Shown piece after piece: positions 27,681 to 36,322 of a stretch of 40,025 nucleotides of DNA; position 1 is the first letter of the stretch, and every line of letters begins with the position of its first letter. The DNA comes from Candidatus Giovannonibacteria bacterium (lineage in GTDB: Bacteria > Patescibacteriota > Minisyncoccia > UBA11713 > 2-01-FULL-45-33). Below the pieces are notes generated by a model. The model saw only the letters and a program-made list of their open reading frames with translations. It did no database searches and had not been told where the DNA came from. The translations under genes were made by a program, and so were the position numbers. The DNA is taken from the NCBI GenBank assembly GCA_016432405.1, contig CP066687.1:475040-515064 (forward strand), given 5' to 3'.

Positions 27681-28178
27681 ATGAAGGTAAATAATTTCTT
27701 CAAATTGGTTATTGCGATTGGTGTTTCGGAGTTGGCGGGCGTTGTCGGTTCATTTTTTACAATTTCGGCAATTCCGAATTGGTACTCAACGCTGGTGAAG
27801 CCGGCGCTGAATCCTCCGGCGTGGGTATTCGGGCCTGTGTGGACAACGCTTTATGCGCTGATGGGCATTTCGCTTTTTCTTGTCTGGAAACAACATTCCA
27901 ATATTCTTGAGAATGTGAGAATGTTGCGGATGTGGAAAGCTGGTATCGCAGCGTTTTTTGTTCAGCTTTCCTTGAATGCTGTTTGGTCAATTATTTTCTT
28001 TGGCCTGCGAAATCCCGGCTGGGCATTGGTTGATATCGTTTTTCTCTGGCTTGCAATCGTCTGGACAATGGTTGTGTTCTACAAAATTTCTCGCCCGGCG
28101 GCATATCTCCTCGTGCCGTATATTCTTTGGGTGAGTTTCGCGATGTACTTAAATTACTCCATTTATGTCCTCAATTAA
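27681..28178 (+). CDS. tspO: TspO/MBR family membrane protein
   Basis: Tryptophan-rich sensory protein that binds porphyrins and similar ligands; five membrane helices. 165 aa. Signature features are IPNWYSTLVKPALNPPAWVFGPVWTTLYALMGISLFLVW in the first half and LSLNAVWSIIFFGLRNPGWALVDIVFLWLAIVWTM in the second. Residues 71-82 (QHSNILENVRML), in the loop between helices 2 and 3, are encoded exactly by a 36-nt palindrome copy, an apparent in-phase insertion. The ArsR-like regulator upstream may control it. Confidence 0.93.
   Translation: MKVNNFFKLVIAIGVSELAGVVGSFFTISAIPNWYSTLVKPALNPPAWVFGPVWTTLYALMGISLFLVWKQHSNILENVRMLRMWKAGIAAFFVQLSLNAVWSIIFFGLRNPGWALVDIVFLWLAIVWTMVVFYKISRPAAYLLVPYILWVSFAMYLNYSIYVLN
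27891..27926. repeat. 36-nt palindrome copy inside tspO
   Basis: Imperfect dyad, same length as the two intergenic copies, with outer arms CAACATTC / GAATGTTG intact. It spans exactly 12 codons in phase (residues 71-82). Confidence 0.8.
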
Positions 28179-28299
28179 CATACTTGATGCATTCGGACTG
28201 AAAGTAACCAAACCGATGATCTGGGCCGGTATCATGCTTGCCATTATCGGCGGCCTGATTTTTTACCGCAAGCTATTTATTTGTAATGTGCTACAATGA
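28165..28299 (+). CDS. Tiny single-helix membrane protein (44 aa)
   Basis: Starts inside the end of tspO in another frame and ends at TGA 28299. One helix, MIWAGIMLAIIGGLIFY, preceded by DAFGLKVTK. Overlap with tspO suggests coupling. Function unknown; reality supported by position, helix and neighbouring similar genes only. Confidence 0.5.
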   Translation: MSSINILDAFGLKVTKPMIWAGIMLAIIGGLIFYRKLFICNVLQ

Positions 28300-28335
28300 A
28301 TACGGTCGAGTAATTAAAATAATTTAAGAATCTTT

Positions 28336-28479
28336 ATGAAAAATATATTTATTGCAGCTGCTGGGATTGCGTTTTTGTTGGCGGTGTATTTATGGTTTAC
28401 GGGACAAAAGGACGCCGGTGTTTTTGTCGGGTTATGGGTTCCGTCTATTTTGAGTTTGGGCGCACTTTTGCGTAAGTAA
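28336..28479 (+). CDS. Tiny two-helix membrane protein (47 aa)
   Basis: Two short hydrophobic stretches (about 4-21 and 28-44) around FTGQKDAG, ending ALLRK. The second of three tandem tiny membrane proteins after tspO. No family recognised. Confidence 0.5.
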   Translation: MKNIFIAAAGIAFLLAVYLWFTGQKDAGVFVGLWVPSILSLGALLRK

Positions 28480-28508
28480 TATTTTAGGCCAGTGTACGGC
28501 CAGTCAAT

Positions 28509-28592
28509 ATGAGCGACGCCATTATTTTTACAATAGGATTTTTAATTTCTCTGCTTGTCGCCTACGGAGTTTATTTGGAGTACAAAAAATAG
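28509..28592 (+). CDS. Tiny single-helix membrane protein (27 aa)
   Basis: MSDAIIFTIGFLISLLVAYG then VYLEYKK. A compact helix with charged tail, resembling small subunits of respiratory complexes in shape only. Could be spurious because of its length. Confidence 0.4.
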   Translation: MSDAIIFTIGFLISLLVAYGVYLEYKK

Positions 28593-28656
28593 ACATCAAT
28601 TTCTACCAGTAATTCACGATCTTGAAAGGCGAGATGTTGCCGGGTATCTGCCAAAT

Positions 28657-28690
28657 GGCGGTTCTCCGCCTTCGTTGAAACTACGGCGGA
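28657..28690. repeat. Intergenic GC-rich hairpin repeat
   Basis: GGCGG-TTCT-CCGCC followed by TTCGTTGAAACTAC and GGCGGA, giving nested stems. Resembles the CCGCC / GGCGG repeats found elsewhere in the window. Confidence 0.55.
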
Positions 28691-28765
28691 CAAGTAAATG
28701 CGTGAAGCGCGCGGAGCCAAAAATGCTAAATATAGATAGGGCAAGAAAATTAGGAGAATAAATTT

Positions 28766-28954
28766 ATGGTCAAAGTTATAAAACAAAACAATAAAGAGCT
28801 GTATCAATGTGAAGAGTGTGGGCTTCATTATGCCGATGATTCGACTTCGCTCACCACAGGCAAAGAAACTGCGGAGAAATGCGAAGCATGGTGCCGAGAG
28901 CACAAAAGCTGCAATCTTGAAATAACGGCCCGCGCCGAGGAAAACAAAAAATAA
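28766..28954 (+). CDS. Small zinc-ribbon-like protein (62 aa)
   Basis: Cys residues are arranged as CEECGLHY ... CEAWCREHKSCNLEI, a compact metal-binding pattern seen in small CPR and archaeal proteins, sometimes near cupredoxins. AGGAG precedes the ATG at 28766 by a suitable distance. No enzymatic motif. It is 7 nt upstream of the cyclophilin gene, suggesting co-transcription. Function unknown. Confidence 0.7.
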   Translation: MVKVIKQNNKELYQCEECGLHYADDSTSLTTGKETAEKCEAWCREHKSCNLEITARAEENKK

Positions 28955-28961
28955 TTAAAAT

Positions 28962-29594
28962 ATGGCAAAAAATTACATAATGGCAATCATAGTTTTATTA
29001 ATCCTAGGAACGGGAGGGTATTTTATTTTTAGAAATAATGACCGGAGTGGAGTTGTTAAAAACGAAATTAAAAGCGATAATCAGACAACACAAAATAATA
29101 TGGAAATATCTAAAATTCAAAATCACATAGTTACAATTGAGACAAACTTGGGGACGATAAAATTTGAAACATACGACGCCGACGCGCCGAAGACAGTGGC
29201 GAATTTTATCGCGCTTGCCCAAAAAGGTTTTTATGACGGGCTTACTTTCCACAGAATCGTTAATGGATTCGTGATACAAGGCGGCGACCCATTGGGAAAT
29301 GGCACCGGAGGTCCGGGATATCAATTTAAAGACGAACTGAACCCGGCAACAGAATCATACAAAAACGGCTACAAAAAAGGAGTTGTAGCAATGGCCAACG
29401 CCGGCCCGAACACCAACGGCAGCCAATTTTTCATAATGCTCGCGGATAATCCGCTGCCGCATAACTACACGATTTTCGGAAAAGTTGTTTCAGGGCAGAG
29501 CGTGGTGGACGCAATCGGCAGAGTCCCGGTTGATTCTGGCGGCCGTCCGATTTCTCCGGTTGTAATCAAATCAGCAGCGGCTGTGAATAGGTAG
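28962..29594 (+). CDS. Membrane-anchored cyclophilin-type peptidyl-prolyl isomerase
   Basis: Catalyses cis-trans isomerisation of prolyl bonds, here probably outside the membrane. 210 aa. An N-terminal helix (about 5-22) is followed by a polar linker, then the cyclophilin domain: TVANFIALAQKGFYDGLTFHRIVNGFVIQGGDPLGNGTGGPGY with the catalytic Arg in FHR, GVVAMANAGPNTNGSQFFIML and YTIFGKVVSGQSVVDAI. All key positions (R, FxxQ-type, H) are present. It may help fold exported proteins. Confidence 0.95.
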   Translation: MAKNYIMAIIVLLILGTGGYFIFRNNDRSGVVKNEIKSDNQTTQNNMEISKIQNHIVTIETNLGTIKFETYDADAPKTVANFIALAQKGFYDGLTFHRIVNGFVIQGGDPLGNGTGGPGYQFKDELNPATESYKNGYKKGVVAMANAGPNTNGSQFFIMLADNPLPHNYTIFGKVVSGQSVVDAIGRVPVDSGGRPISPVVIKSAAAVNR

Positions 29595-29632
29595 ACGCAG
29601 AAAAACAAGGGCTTTGCTATAATTAAGCCATT

Positions 29633-29854
29633 ATGAAAGGTCTGCATATAGTCGCTTTTACGCTCCTTTTGGTCGGCGGGCTCAACTGGCTTTTGGTCGG
29701 GCTTTTCGGCTGGGATATAGGGGCGATATTCGGCGGCCAGAGCGCCTTGGTTTCCCGCGCCATTTACGTGCTGGTTGGGCTTGCGGCGATTTCCGAAATC
29801 GTCTCGCATAAATCCAACTGCAGGGCGTGCGGCGGGCCGAGCCCGATGGCCTAG
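29633..29854 (+). CDS. DUF378 small membrane protein
   Basis: 73 aa, two helices (about 5-26 and 43-60), with the family signature LLVGGLNWLLVGLFGWDIGAIFGG. YuzA-like DUF378 proteins have no known function. The tail NCRACGGP contains two Cys that could bind metal. Its stop overlaps by 4 nt the stop of the convergent minus-strand gene. Confidence 0.88.
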   Translation: MKGLHIVAFTLLLVGGLNWLLVGLFGWDIGAIFGGQSALVSRAIYVLVGLAAISEIVSHKSNCRACGGPSPMA

Positions 29855-31344
29855 CGGAGTTCGAATACCGCAGAACTTTTATCCTCGTTTTTTAATGAGT
29901 AGTTTTTGCTTGCAGCAAGGTAGTTATAAAAAGCCGGGGTTTCGCTTTTGGACAAAACAACGTAGCGCGCTTTGAAATTGTTTTTTAAAACGGCGTAGGT
30001 GTCTTCTATTGTTTTTGAGTCGCAAGACGTCGCGGGGCAAGTCCACTCCGCTGTTTTGCCGGTTTCCAAGTAATACGCTTCCCAATAAAGCTTCGGGTCG
30101 TAAGCATATTGAAAAATTGGGTCCATGCCGCCGACGTAATAATTTTTCCGGTTCCAGAAAAATAATTCCGGAAAATAATCCCAGCTCGCGTTAAAGACGA
30201 TGTCACCGGCGCGGGAATTGTTTTTCAGCCACTCCCCCGCGCCCCGGAAGCGCTCCGGGCTCCAATCCGCGGTTTTTAAAAATCTGTCGTTTTGATATAA
30301 GCTCTGCCCTGCCATAAAAAGCGCGAGAACCGCCGCGCCTGCCAAGATTGCGGCTTTCCTTTCGCGCGCCAAGGCAATCCGCCAGCTGGCGGAGATAAAA
30401 ATGACTCCGAAAGCAGTCCAGAAAACAAACGAGCGCTGGGCGACAAATACGGTCATTAAAAAGAAAATGGCGGAAAGAGAAAAACTGCTCCACAAAATTA
30501 AACTTTTTTGGGGTTGTTTAAAAAAAATATAAATCGCCAAAAGCCACAAAAGCGTAAACGGTAAAAACAAATAAAGCGCCTGCCAGCCCAAAGGATAAAG
30601 CTCAAGCCCGAAATTGAGCGGAATGCCCCTATTTTTTACGAGCATAAGCTCAACTATCTGGACATAAGCAAGTTTCGCGGCGCCCAATGGATTAGGGCGT
30701 GCGAGCCAGCCCAGAATAAGCCCGCCCAAGGAAAACAAAATCACGCGCCAGCCAAAGGATTTTTCTTTGAATAATTTTACGGCTGCCCAAACGCCTAAAA
30801 TCAGAAGCGTTGACCAAAATAAGCTCAAATGGAAAAACGCCACCGCAAAAGATGCCGCAAAAACGCCCCAAACGTTTCCCGTAATCGCAAAAGACAAAGC
30901 CAAAACATCAAACGCGAGCGAAAGCGCGTGCGGGCGCGCCGTGGTCATATGAAAAAGCGTGAAAAATCCGGAAAGTAAAAATAAAAACGGCCAGATGTAT
31001 TTTTTTTCAGCCCCCAGGCGCACCAATGAGAAATAAAAAATTATAAGAAGCAAAGAAGTTATAAAAACTCCTGCAAGACGAATTCCGAAAATCGGGTCAG
31101 AAAACCAAGTGAATGGAATCAGCAAAAGATGAAAGCCGTACCAGATGTCCGCGTCGTATTTGCCGATGGCGGAATGCGGCAGCCACGGAAAAGCGGAGTT
31201 AAAAATTCCGTTCTCACGATAAATCTCGGCGTGGGCGAAATGATAAAGCTGGTCCCCCTCCGGCCTGACCGGATAGCCGAAATGCAAAAACACGGCAAAC
31301 AACAAAACCGCCGGAAGAAAAATATAGAATGCTTTAATACTCAT
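29851..31344 (-). CDS. Polytopic membrane protein, GT-C-like, 497 aa
   Basis: About 11-12 hydrophobic helices followed by a soluble C-terminal segment (about 380-497), the topology of GT-C glycosyltransferases. The first external loop contains acidic residues in [22 protein letters not shown]. There is no exact family signature that I recognise, so the substrate is unknown. The start overlaps the rpoD stop by 11 nt on the same strand, so it is expressed with the dnaG-rpoD operon. It contains a copy of the 16-bp palindrome also seen in gap (30380-30395). Confidence 0.65.
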   Translation of the reverse strand: MSIKAFYIFLPAVLLFAVFLHFGYPVRPEGDQLYHFAHAEIYRENGIFNSAFPWLPHSAIGKYDADIWYGFHLLLIPFTWFSDPIFGIRLAGVFITSLLLIIFYFSLVRLGAEKKYIWPFLFLLSGFFTLFHMTTARPHALSLAFDVLALSFAITGNVWGVFAASFAVAFFHLSLFWSTLLILGVWAAVKLFKEKSFGWRVILFSLGGLILGWLARPNPLGAAKLAYVQIVELMLVKNRGIPLNFGLELYPLGWQALYLFLPFTLLWLLAIYIFFKQPQKSLILWSSFSLSAIFFLMTVFVAQRSFVFWTAFGVIFISASWRIALARERKAAILAGAAVLALFMAGQSLYQNDRFLKTADWSPERFRGAGEWLKNNSRAGDIVFNASWDYFPELFFWNRKNYYVGGMDPIFQYAYDPKLYWEAYYLETGKTAEWTCPATSCDSKTIEDTYAVLKNNFKARYVVLSKSETPAFYNYLAASKNYSLKNEDKSSAVFELR

Positions 31345-32563
31345 GCAGTTTTACAATTTTGTGGTGCTGGCGGATTTTTTCTATGGCCTTGGCTTCGATT
31401 TGGCGGATTCTTTCGCGAGTCACGCCGAATTCCTTTCCCACTTCCTCCAAAGTATGAGTGATGCCATCGTCCAAGCCGAAGCGCATGCGCAAAATTTTCT
31501 GCTCTCGGGGCATAAGGTCAACCATAATTTCCCGAAGGTGGTCTTTAAGCAGCTTCCGCGCGGCCTCCTGCGCGGGCGTGAGGGTTTTTTCGTCGGGAAG
31601 AAAATCGCCGAGCGTTGAATCCTCGTCTTCCTCCCCTACCGGCGCTTCCAAAGAAACCGTGTCCTGCGAAATTTTTTGGATGTGGTGAATTTTTTCCACC
31701 TCTACGTTCATCTCCGCCGCCAATTCCTCCGCCAGCGGCTCCCGGCCCAAATCCTGCGTAAGACGCCGTCTCACCTGCTGATATTTTGAGATAGTTTCAA
31801 CCATGTGCACGGGTATGCGGATGGTTTTCCCCTGGTCGGCAATCGCTCGGGTAATTGCCTGCCTTATCCACCAGGTGGCGTATGTTGAAAACTTATAGCC
31901 CTTCCGCCAGTCAAACTTCTCCACCGCGCGGAAAAGGCCCAAATTTCCCTCCTGAATTAAATCCAGCATAGTGAGGTTCGGCGTCCGCCCAACGTATTTT
32001 TTGGCGATGGAGACCACCAGCCGCAGGTTTGCCTGCGCCAGCCGGTTCTTGGCGTCCTCGTCGCCGGCTTCAATTTTTCTGGCGAGTTCTTTTTCCTCAT
32101 CGCCCGAAATTAAGGGTATGCGCCCGATTTCTTTTAAATACATCTGCACGGAATCGGAGGCGGCGACGTCTTCGGGCGCCAGAGCGCCCCGGCGCGATTT
32201 CTTGCGCTCCGGTTTTCCTTCCGCTTTCTTCTCTATGGGAATTTCCAAAAGTTCTCTTCCTTCAAGCACGTCCACCCCCGCGGCTTCCAGCCGGGAATAA
32301 AGGTCTTCCAAAAAAACCACGTTATATTCAATGTGCGGGAAAGCCGAAAGAATCTCCGCGTAAGTCAAAAAACCGCGCTCTTTGCCTTTCTTAAGGAGCG
32401 CCTCAACCCTTTCCTCGCTGAATTCTTTTTTCAGCTCCGCTTTGGTCAATCTCAAGGGTGCACGCCGAGGATTTTTTGCGAGCGCTTTAATCCTCTTGGC
32501 CTGCCCGCCGGCAAGGCGGGCCGATTTTTTCGGCTTATTTTTTTTCTTGTCCTTTTTCGTCAT
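31334..32563 (-). CDS. rpoD: Primary sigma factor RpoD
   Basis: Housekeeping sigma-70, 409 aa. Region 1.2 starts [18 protein letters not shown]. Region 2 contains [41 protein letters not shown] (core binding, -10 recognition). Region 3 starts [16 protein letters not shown]. Region 4 carries the -35 helix-turn-helix: [28 protein letters not shown]. The N-terminal region 1.1 is short and very basic, and residues 15-21 are encoded by a GC palindrome. The start overlaps dnaG by 4 nt, giving the classical dnaG-rpoD arrangement. Confidence 0.97.
   Translation of the reverse strand: MTKKDKKKNKPKKSARLAGGQAKRIKALAKNPRRAPLRLTKAELKKEFSEERVEALLKKGKERGFLTYAEILSAFPHIEYNVVFLEDLYSRLEAAGVDVLEGRELLEIPIEKKAEGKPERKKSRRGALAPEDVAASDSVQMYLKEIGRIPLISGDEEKELARKIEAGDEDAKNRLAQANLRLVVSIAKKYVGRTPNLTMLDLIQEGNLGLFRAVEKFDWRKGYKFSTYATWWIRQAITRAIADQGKTIRIPVHMVETISKYQQVRRRLTQDLGREPLAEELAAEMNVEVEKIHHIQKISQDTVSLEAPVGEEDEDSTLGDFLPDEKTLTPAQEAARKLLKDHLREIMVDLMPREQKILRMRFGLDDGITHTLEEVGKEFGVTRERIRQIEAKAIEKIRQHHKIVKLHEY
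32503..32521. repeat. GC palindrome in the rpoD N-terminal region
   Basis: Arms GCCCGCC and GGCGGGC around GGCAA. It encodes ARLAGGQ in the flexible basic N-terminus. Confidence 0.6.
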
Positions 32564-34323
32564 ATTTGATTCAATTCTTTAGAAACTTTATGGAATTCCC
32601 CCAAGAGCGTTTTTAAATTTCCCGCGCCTTTGCGCTCCGCGCCGCTTATCTCTCCGGAAAGCGCAACGAGGCGCTCCTTCAAATATTCTTTTTTCAGTTC
32701 CCGCTGGCATTTTATAAATTCAACTTCGGCGTCGGCGAGATTGTTGAGCAAAATCTCGGCGAAGATGGCGGTTTTGTTGCTTTGGGCGAGCAGATTTTGG
32801 AAGGCCGGGTCAATCTTTTGGGCAAGCGCCGGATATTCCGCGGCGATGGCTAAAATCCTGCTCTCAAGCAACGACTTTCTATTATTATGCGCAGTTCCCT
32901 GTTCATCTCCCAAAACATTTTCTCCCTGGGAAGGAGCGGCGTTCGCCTTTTTTAAAGCCGCCCAAACTGCTTCTTCTTTTATATTTAAAATATTGCTCAA
33001 TTCCCTCGCCCAATGTGCGCGCTCAAGCTCGCCCAAAGACGCCACAACCGGCAAAACAGTTTTTTGGATTTCTCGTTTGGCTTCCGGGGACGCCGGGTGG
33101 AATTTTTTCACGGCCGAATCCAGATAAAATTCAACAATGTGACGCGAACCAGAAACTGCTTTCTGCCAAATCTCCGGATTTTTCGCGACGGCTTCGGCCG
33201 GGTCTTTAACGCCTTCGCCCAGCCCGCCGGCCACTCTCACCTCAAATCCGCGCTCCAAAGCCAAAGCAATGCCGCGCTTTGCCGCCGACTCTCCGGCCGA
33301 GTCCGCGTCAAAAGACAAAGTCAGCTTATCGGCAAGCCGTTTAACTGTCTTTAGCTGGTCTTCAGTGAACGCGGTTCCCGAAGAGGCCGCGACATTTTTC
33401 ACTCCGCCCTGCCAGGACATAATCGCGTCCATATAGCCCTCAACCACAACGCATTCTTTTTGGCGCATAATTTCCGTCTTTGATTTGTTGAGCCCGTACA
33501 AAGTTTTGCTTTTTTGGTAAAGAAGAGTTTCCGGGGAATTTATATATTTGGCGCCGACGCTTTCGGTCGGCGTCCCGACCCTTTCAGGCGTCGGGACTTC
33601 CAATATTCTCCCTCCGAAAGCAACGACGCGGCCGTTATAATCAAAAATCGGAAACATTATCCGCCCGCGGAAGCGGTCGTAAAAATCGCGCTGATTTTTG
33701 ATCACCAGCCCCGATTTTTCTATCTCTGCCACGGAAAAACTCTTGTTTTTTAAATGAGCACAGAGCGCGCGCCATTCATCCGGCACGTATCCCAACCGGA
33801 ACTCGCGGATGGTTTCATCAGTCAAGCCACGGGATTTTAAATATTTTAGCGGGCGCGAAATTGCGTCTGAAATTTCCTTATCCCTACCCTCGGTCGCTAA
33901 CACTCCCTCGGGCGCACGCCCACGCCTAGAAATTTCATCCGCAACTTGCGCGCCCGTCCACAAATTTCCTTCAAAAAATTTCGCGGCTTCCTCCAGAAGC
34001 GCGAACTGCCGCGCGCGCTCCGTGCGAAACCGCGGGTCTTCTCTTTTTAGCTCCACCCCGGCGCGCTCCGCCAAGGTCCGCAGAGCGTCGCCGAACTCCA
34101 CTCCTTCAATCTGCTGGATAAATTCAAAAATGTCCCCGCCCTTGCCGCAGCCGAAGCAATGCCAAATCTGCCGGGCCGGGGAGACGTTAAAAGAAGGCGT
34201 CTTCTCGCTATGGAACGGGCAAAGCGCCCTGAAATTGGCGCCGGCTTTGGCGAGCCGGACATACGAGCCCACCAAATCCACGACGTCCACGCGGCTTTTT
34301 ATTTCATCAATTTGAGAAAGCAT
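32560..34323 (-). CDS. dnaG: DNA primase DnaG
   Basis: Makes RNA primers for replication. 587 aa. The N-terminal zinc finger has Cys35, His38, Cys56 and Cys59 ([11 protein letters not shown] ... [11 protein letters not shown]). The RNA polymerase core contains [29 protein letters not shown] contains [24 protein letters not shown] and LSFDADSAG. The helicase-binding tail is divergent. Between FGGRIL and KYINSPET, where the family normally has only a few residues, lie about 14 extra ones (residues 243-258). They are encoded by a double hairpin at 33551-33597, an in-phase palindromic insertion in an essential gene. Confidence 0.97.
   Translation of the reverse strand: MLSQIDEIKSRVDVVDLVGSYVRLAKAGANFRALCPFHSEKTPSFNVSPARQIWHCFGCGKGGDIFEFIQQIEGVEFGDALRTLAERAGVELKREDPRFRTERARQFALLEEAAKFFEGNLWTGAQVADEISRRGRAPEGVLATEGRDKEISDAISRPLKYLKSRGLTDETIREFRLGYVPDEWRALCAHLKNKSFSVAEIEKSGLVIKNQRDFYDRFRGRIMFPIFDYNGRVVAFGGRILEVPTPERVGTPTESVGAKYINSPETLLYQKSKTLYGLNKSKTEIMRQKECVVVEGYMDAIMSWQGGVKNVAASSGTAFTEDQLKTVKRLADKLTLSFDADSAGESAAKRGIALALERGFEVRVAGGLGEGVKDPAEAVAKNPEIWQKAVSGSRHIVEFYLDSAVKKFHPASPEAKREIQKTVLPVVASLGELERAHWARELSNILNIKEEAVWAALKKANAAPSQGENVLGDEQGTAHNNRKSLLESRILAIAAEYPALAQKIDPAFQNLLAQSNKTAIFAEILLNNLADAEVEFIKCQRELKKEYLKERLVALSGEISGAERKGAGNLKTLLGEFHKVSKELNQI
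33551..33597. repeat. Double hairpin inserted in dnaG
   Basis: Hairpin 1: GCCGAC (33553-33558) / GTCGGC (33566-33571). Hairpin 2: GTCCCGAC (33572-33579) / GTCGGGAC (33590-33597). In phase within the TOPRIM-core linker. Confidence 0.75.
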
Positions 34324-34355
34324 AAGGTGCGACCATTATAACACACCTTAATTTT

Positions 34356-34868
34356 TTACCATATGCCTTTTTCTCTTCTAATTCCCTTAAAATATGCTTC
34401 AATCCGCCTGCGGTTTGCCGGCGAGAGCACCTCCGGCAAATTATCAAAATCAAAAAATCCGCGCTCCATTATTTCAAAATTTGGTGAAAATTTAAGGTTG
34501 CCGCCGAAATCTTCCGTAAAAAGAACCGTAACCGTGTCCCGCTTGCCCATAAGCCCGTGGTAAGTGCCGAGCTCCCCGCCGAACGAATTAACCGCAAGCC
34601 CGGTTTCTTCCAAAACTTCCCTTTTTGCGGCTTCTTCCAGCGCCTCATTCGCGCCCACTCCTCCGCCAGGCAAAGTCCATACTCCGGGAGCGTACCAATG
34701 CCGCACCAAAACAACGCGCCCCTCGCGGACAAGAATAACGCGCGCCCCATGCGAAACGTGCCTCCGCCCGAATGCGCGCCGCGCCAAATACCGCGCCGTA
34801 TGCGCGGTAAAAAGTGCCGCAAGCGAGCAATAAAAAAATATTTTCTTAAGAAACTTTATAATGGTCAT
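34356..34868 (-). CDS. Nudix hydrolase
   Basis: Hydrolyses a nucleoside diphosphate-linked substrate. 170 aa. The Nudix box is complete: G-x5-E-x7-REVLEETGL within GGGVGANEALEEAAKREVLEETGL. HWYAPGVWTLPGGGV precedes it. A hydrophobic N-terminal segment (about 8-25) could be a membrane anchor or reflect an upstream start choice. Substrate is unknown. It lies 33 nt upstream of dnaG on the same strand. Confidence 0.9.
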   Translation of the reverse strand: MTIIKFLKKIFFYCSLAALFTAHTARYLARRAFGRRHVSHGARVILVREGRVVLVRHWYAPGVWTLPGGGVGANEALEEAAKREVLEETGLAVNSFGGELGTYHGLMGKRDTVTVLFTEDFGGNLKFSPNFEIMERGFFDFDNLPEVLSPANRRRIEAYFKGIRREKGIW

Positions 34869-34928
34869 TATTTGTTTTTCGGTGTCTGTTTGAAAATATC
34901 CGAACGGCTAAAACTTAGAGCCAGGATT

Positions 34929-35240
34929 TTAGCGCTTGATTTCCAACCAGACTGCGGGTTCACTGCTTGTAACCCGTAAATCGTGTCCGGCGGGTATTAC
35001 TCCGACTTCGCCGGGGCCAAATTCAATTTCATCACCTCCGGGCATACGGACATGGAATTTACCTGAAACTACGTATAGCATATGGTCGTATGGACAATCT
35101 TCCCCATGATACTCCGGCTGTGCCGTATTCCTCTGCAATTTAAGACCCTCTCCCACATCAAGAATTTCAAGCTTCATCGTTTCTTTTGGATTGTAGACTT
35201 CATCCGGGGATGTAAAACTCTTCTTAATAATTGATTTCAT
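34929..35240 (-). CDS. Cupin-domain protein
   Basis: Small single-domain beta-barrel protein, 103 aa. Metal-binding residues are likely in EYHGEDCPYDHMLYVVSGKFHV (His and Glu/Asp) and the second motif is PGEVGVIPAGHDLRV. Catalytic or sugar-binding role is not resolved; many such cupins act in isomerisation or as sensors. No strong link to its neighbours is visible. Confidence 0.8.
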   Translation of the reverse strand: MKSIIKKSFTSPDEVYNPKETMKLEILDVGEGLKLQRNTAQPEYHGEDCPYDHMLYVVSGKFHVRMPGGDEIEFGPGEVGVIPAGHDLRVTSSEPAVWLEIKR

Positions 35241-35518
35241 GTCTCTATTATACTGATTTTACTTTTTGGCACAATGACTTCATTTCCTAACTGGCGGTGT
35301 ATTCTAAAAATAGCTCGAACGGAATTCTGCCCTCGTCCGCCTTCGACGGACTCGGAATGGGCGGGCGGGCAAAATGAAAGGCGAAGCCGAGAACATTAAC
35401 AATTTCAAGTTTTTCTTTGGCGGAATACAAATTCGAGCGTGCGAAGCACGCACAAAATTGTTCTTCACAAAAAAGAAAGGCGCCGTACCCGAAAGTCGTG
35501 CGCCCATCAAGAGTGGAG
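35241..35518. other. Repeat-rich non-coding stretch
   Basis: About 280 nt without a convincing gene. It holds hairpins GTCCG-CCTT-CGAC-type at 35329-35346 and GCGTGC-GAA-GCACGC at 35437-35451. Long open frames on the minus strand here have composition and phrases typical of repeat DNA rather than a protein family. Confidence 0.5.
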
Positions 35519-35992
35519 TCAGGCATTCGCGGGACTCCGTACATCATGGAGCGGTAGCGAGGATTGGCCATTCGGATCGAGGGCAAAGCCCAACTGAATG
35601 AGCTCCGCACGATCCGGCTCGGCAAGAGCAACTCTCGGCATACCTCCTTGGTTGGACTTGCGAAAGCACTCGATCCACTTCTCGGCGAGCCAATCGGCAT
35701 ACGCCTTCTGTCGATCGGGCAAGAGTCCCTCGACTTCCACGCAACGCTTGAATACTGCGTCGCTCACCCCTCGCAACCAGCCACCGCGTGGGTCCGTACG
35801 ACTGTACCCGAGGCCACACACAGCGATGGTCTGCCCCGTGCGATCACGGATGGTGGCTTCGCCGGTCCCGTAGGAGACGGTGTATTCTCCGTCTCCGGCA
35901 TAGTGGTCCCCGCGCGAATACTCCGTATACGAATTGACCGTCATTCGCACGTGGACGGTGTACACGTTTCCAGTGAGTATATGCTCATACAT
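35519..35992 (-). CDS. Orphan protein (157 aa) with its own promoter and strong RBS
   Basis: No family recognised. It has an unusual G+C-rich, codon-balanced composition compared with its neighbours. The protein is soluble-looking: the first half is rich in Tyr, Thr and Gly (YTVSYGTGEATIRDRTG), the second half more helical with Trp, Cys and charged residues (QKAYADWLAEKWIECF). AAAGGAGGT lies 8 nt before the ATG, far stronger than most sites here, and a TTGACA promoter precedes it. Those features suggest foreign origin or high, unlinked expression. No signal peptide or membrane helix. Confidence 0.55.
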   Translation of the reverse strand: MYEHILTGNVYTVHVRMTVNSYTEYSRGDHYAGDGEYTVSYGTGEATIRDRTGQTIAVCGLGYSRTDPRGGWLRGVSDAVFKRCVEVEGLLPDRQKAYADWLAEKWIECFRKSNQGGMPRVALAEPDRAELIQLGFALDPNGQSSLPLHDVRSPANA

Positions 35993-36032
35993 ACCGTCTA
36001 CCTCCTTTCAAAGGACTATGAGAACTAATTTA

Positions 36033-36060
36033 AGATTAGCAGAAAATACTTAATTGTCAA
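36033..36060 (-). promoter_or_regulatory. Promoter of the 157-aa orphan gene
   Basis: On the minus strand TTGACA (36060-36055), a 16-nt spacer and TAATCT (36038-36033). The consensus Shine-Dalgarno AAAGGAGGT follows before the start at 35992. Confidence 0.5.
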
Positions 36061-36065
36061 CTAAA

Positions 36066-36091
36066 AACAGAAACCCTTTCGAGTTTCTGTT
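36066..36091 (-). terminator. Hairpin terminator after tRNA-Ser
   Basis: Stem AACAGAAAC / GTTTCTGTT. On the minus strand it is followed by TTTTT, so it would stop tRNA-Ser transcription just before the orphan gene promoter. The plus-strand T run is weaker. Confidence 0.65.
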
Positions 36092-36180
36092 TTCAAAAAA
36101 TCTTATGAAAAAATTTCTTTTGCCCTTATTGATAAATCCGTTTCTTTTTCGCCAAAAAAGCCCTTTCAAATCCTAGCCGA

Positions 36181-36199
36181 GCGGCGCGGAACGCGCCGC
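36181..36199. repeat. GC hairpin downstream of tRNA-Ser
   Basis: GCGGCGCG-GAA-CGCGCCGC, 8-bp arms, within a 200-nt stretch (36029-36232) that otherwise holds only the terminator and promoter described here. Confidence 0.65.
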
Positions 36200-36232
36200 G
36201 AGCTGACCTCTTCAAATTTGCATTTTCCCAAC

Positions 36233-36322
36233 TGGCGGAAGGGGCGAGATTCGAACTCGCGATCCCGTTTCCGGGATGCTCGCTCTCCAAGCGAGTGCCT
36301 TAGACCGCTCAGCCACCCTTCC
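36233..36322 (-). tRNA. tRNA-Ser (GGA)
   Basis: Minus strand. 90 nt including an encoded CCA. The 7-bp acceptor stem is GGAAGGG / CCCTTCC with discriminator G. The D arm is typical of tRNA-Ser. The anticodon arm CTCGC-TTGGAGA-GCGAG has anticodon GGA. A long variable arm CATCCCGGAAACGGGATC and T loop TTCGAAT complete a class II tRNA. Its first 14 nt overlap the end of the upstream GIY-YIG gene. Confidence 0.95.

Noticed and set aside
26788-27926. 36-nt palindromes as a CRISPR array
   Set aside because: The copies are unequally spaced, sit partly inside genes, have variable arms and no cas genes are present.
28555-28761. 68-codon open frame before the zinc-ribbon gene
   Set aside because: It runs through the GC hairpin repeat and overlaps a small frame; no motif and no start signal.
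35287-35700. 137-codon open frame on the minus strand overlapping the orphan gene
   Set aside because: It crosses repeat hairpins, overlaps the better supported 157-aa gene in another frame and has repeat-derived wording.
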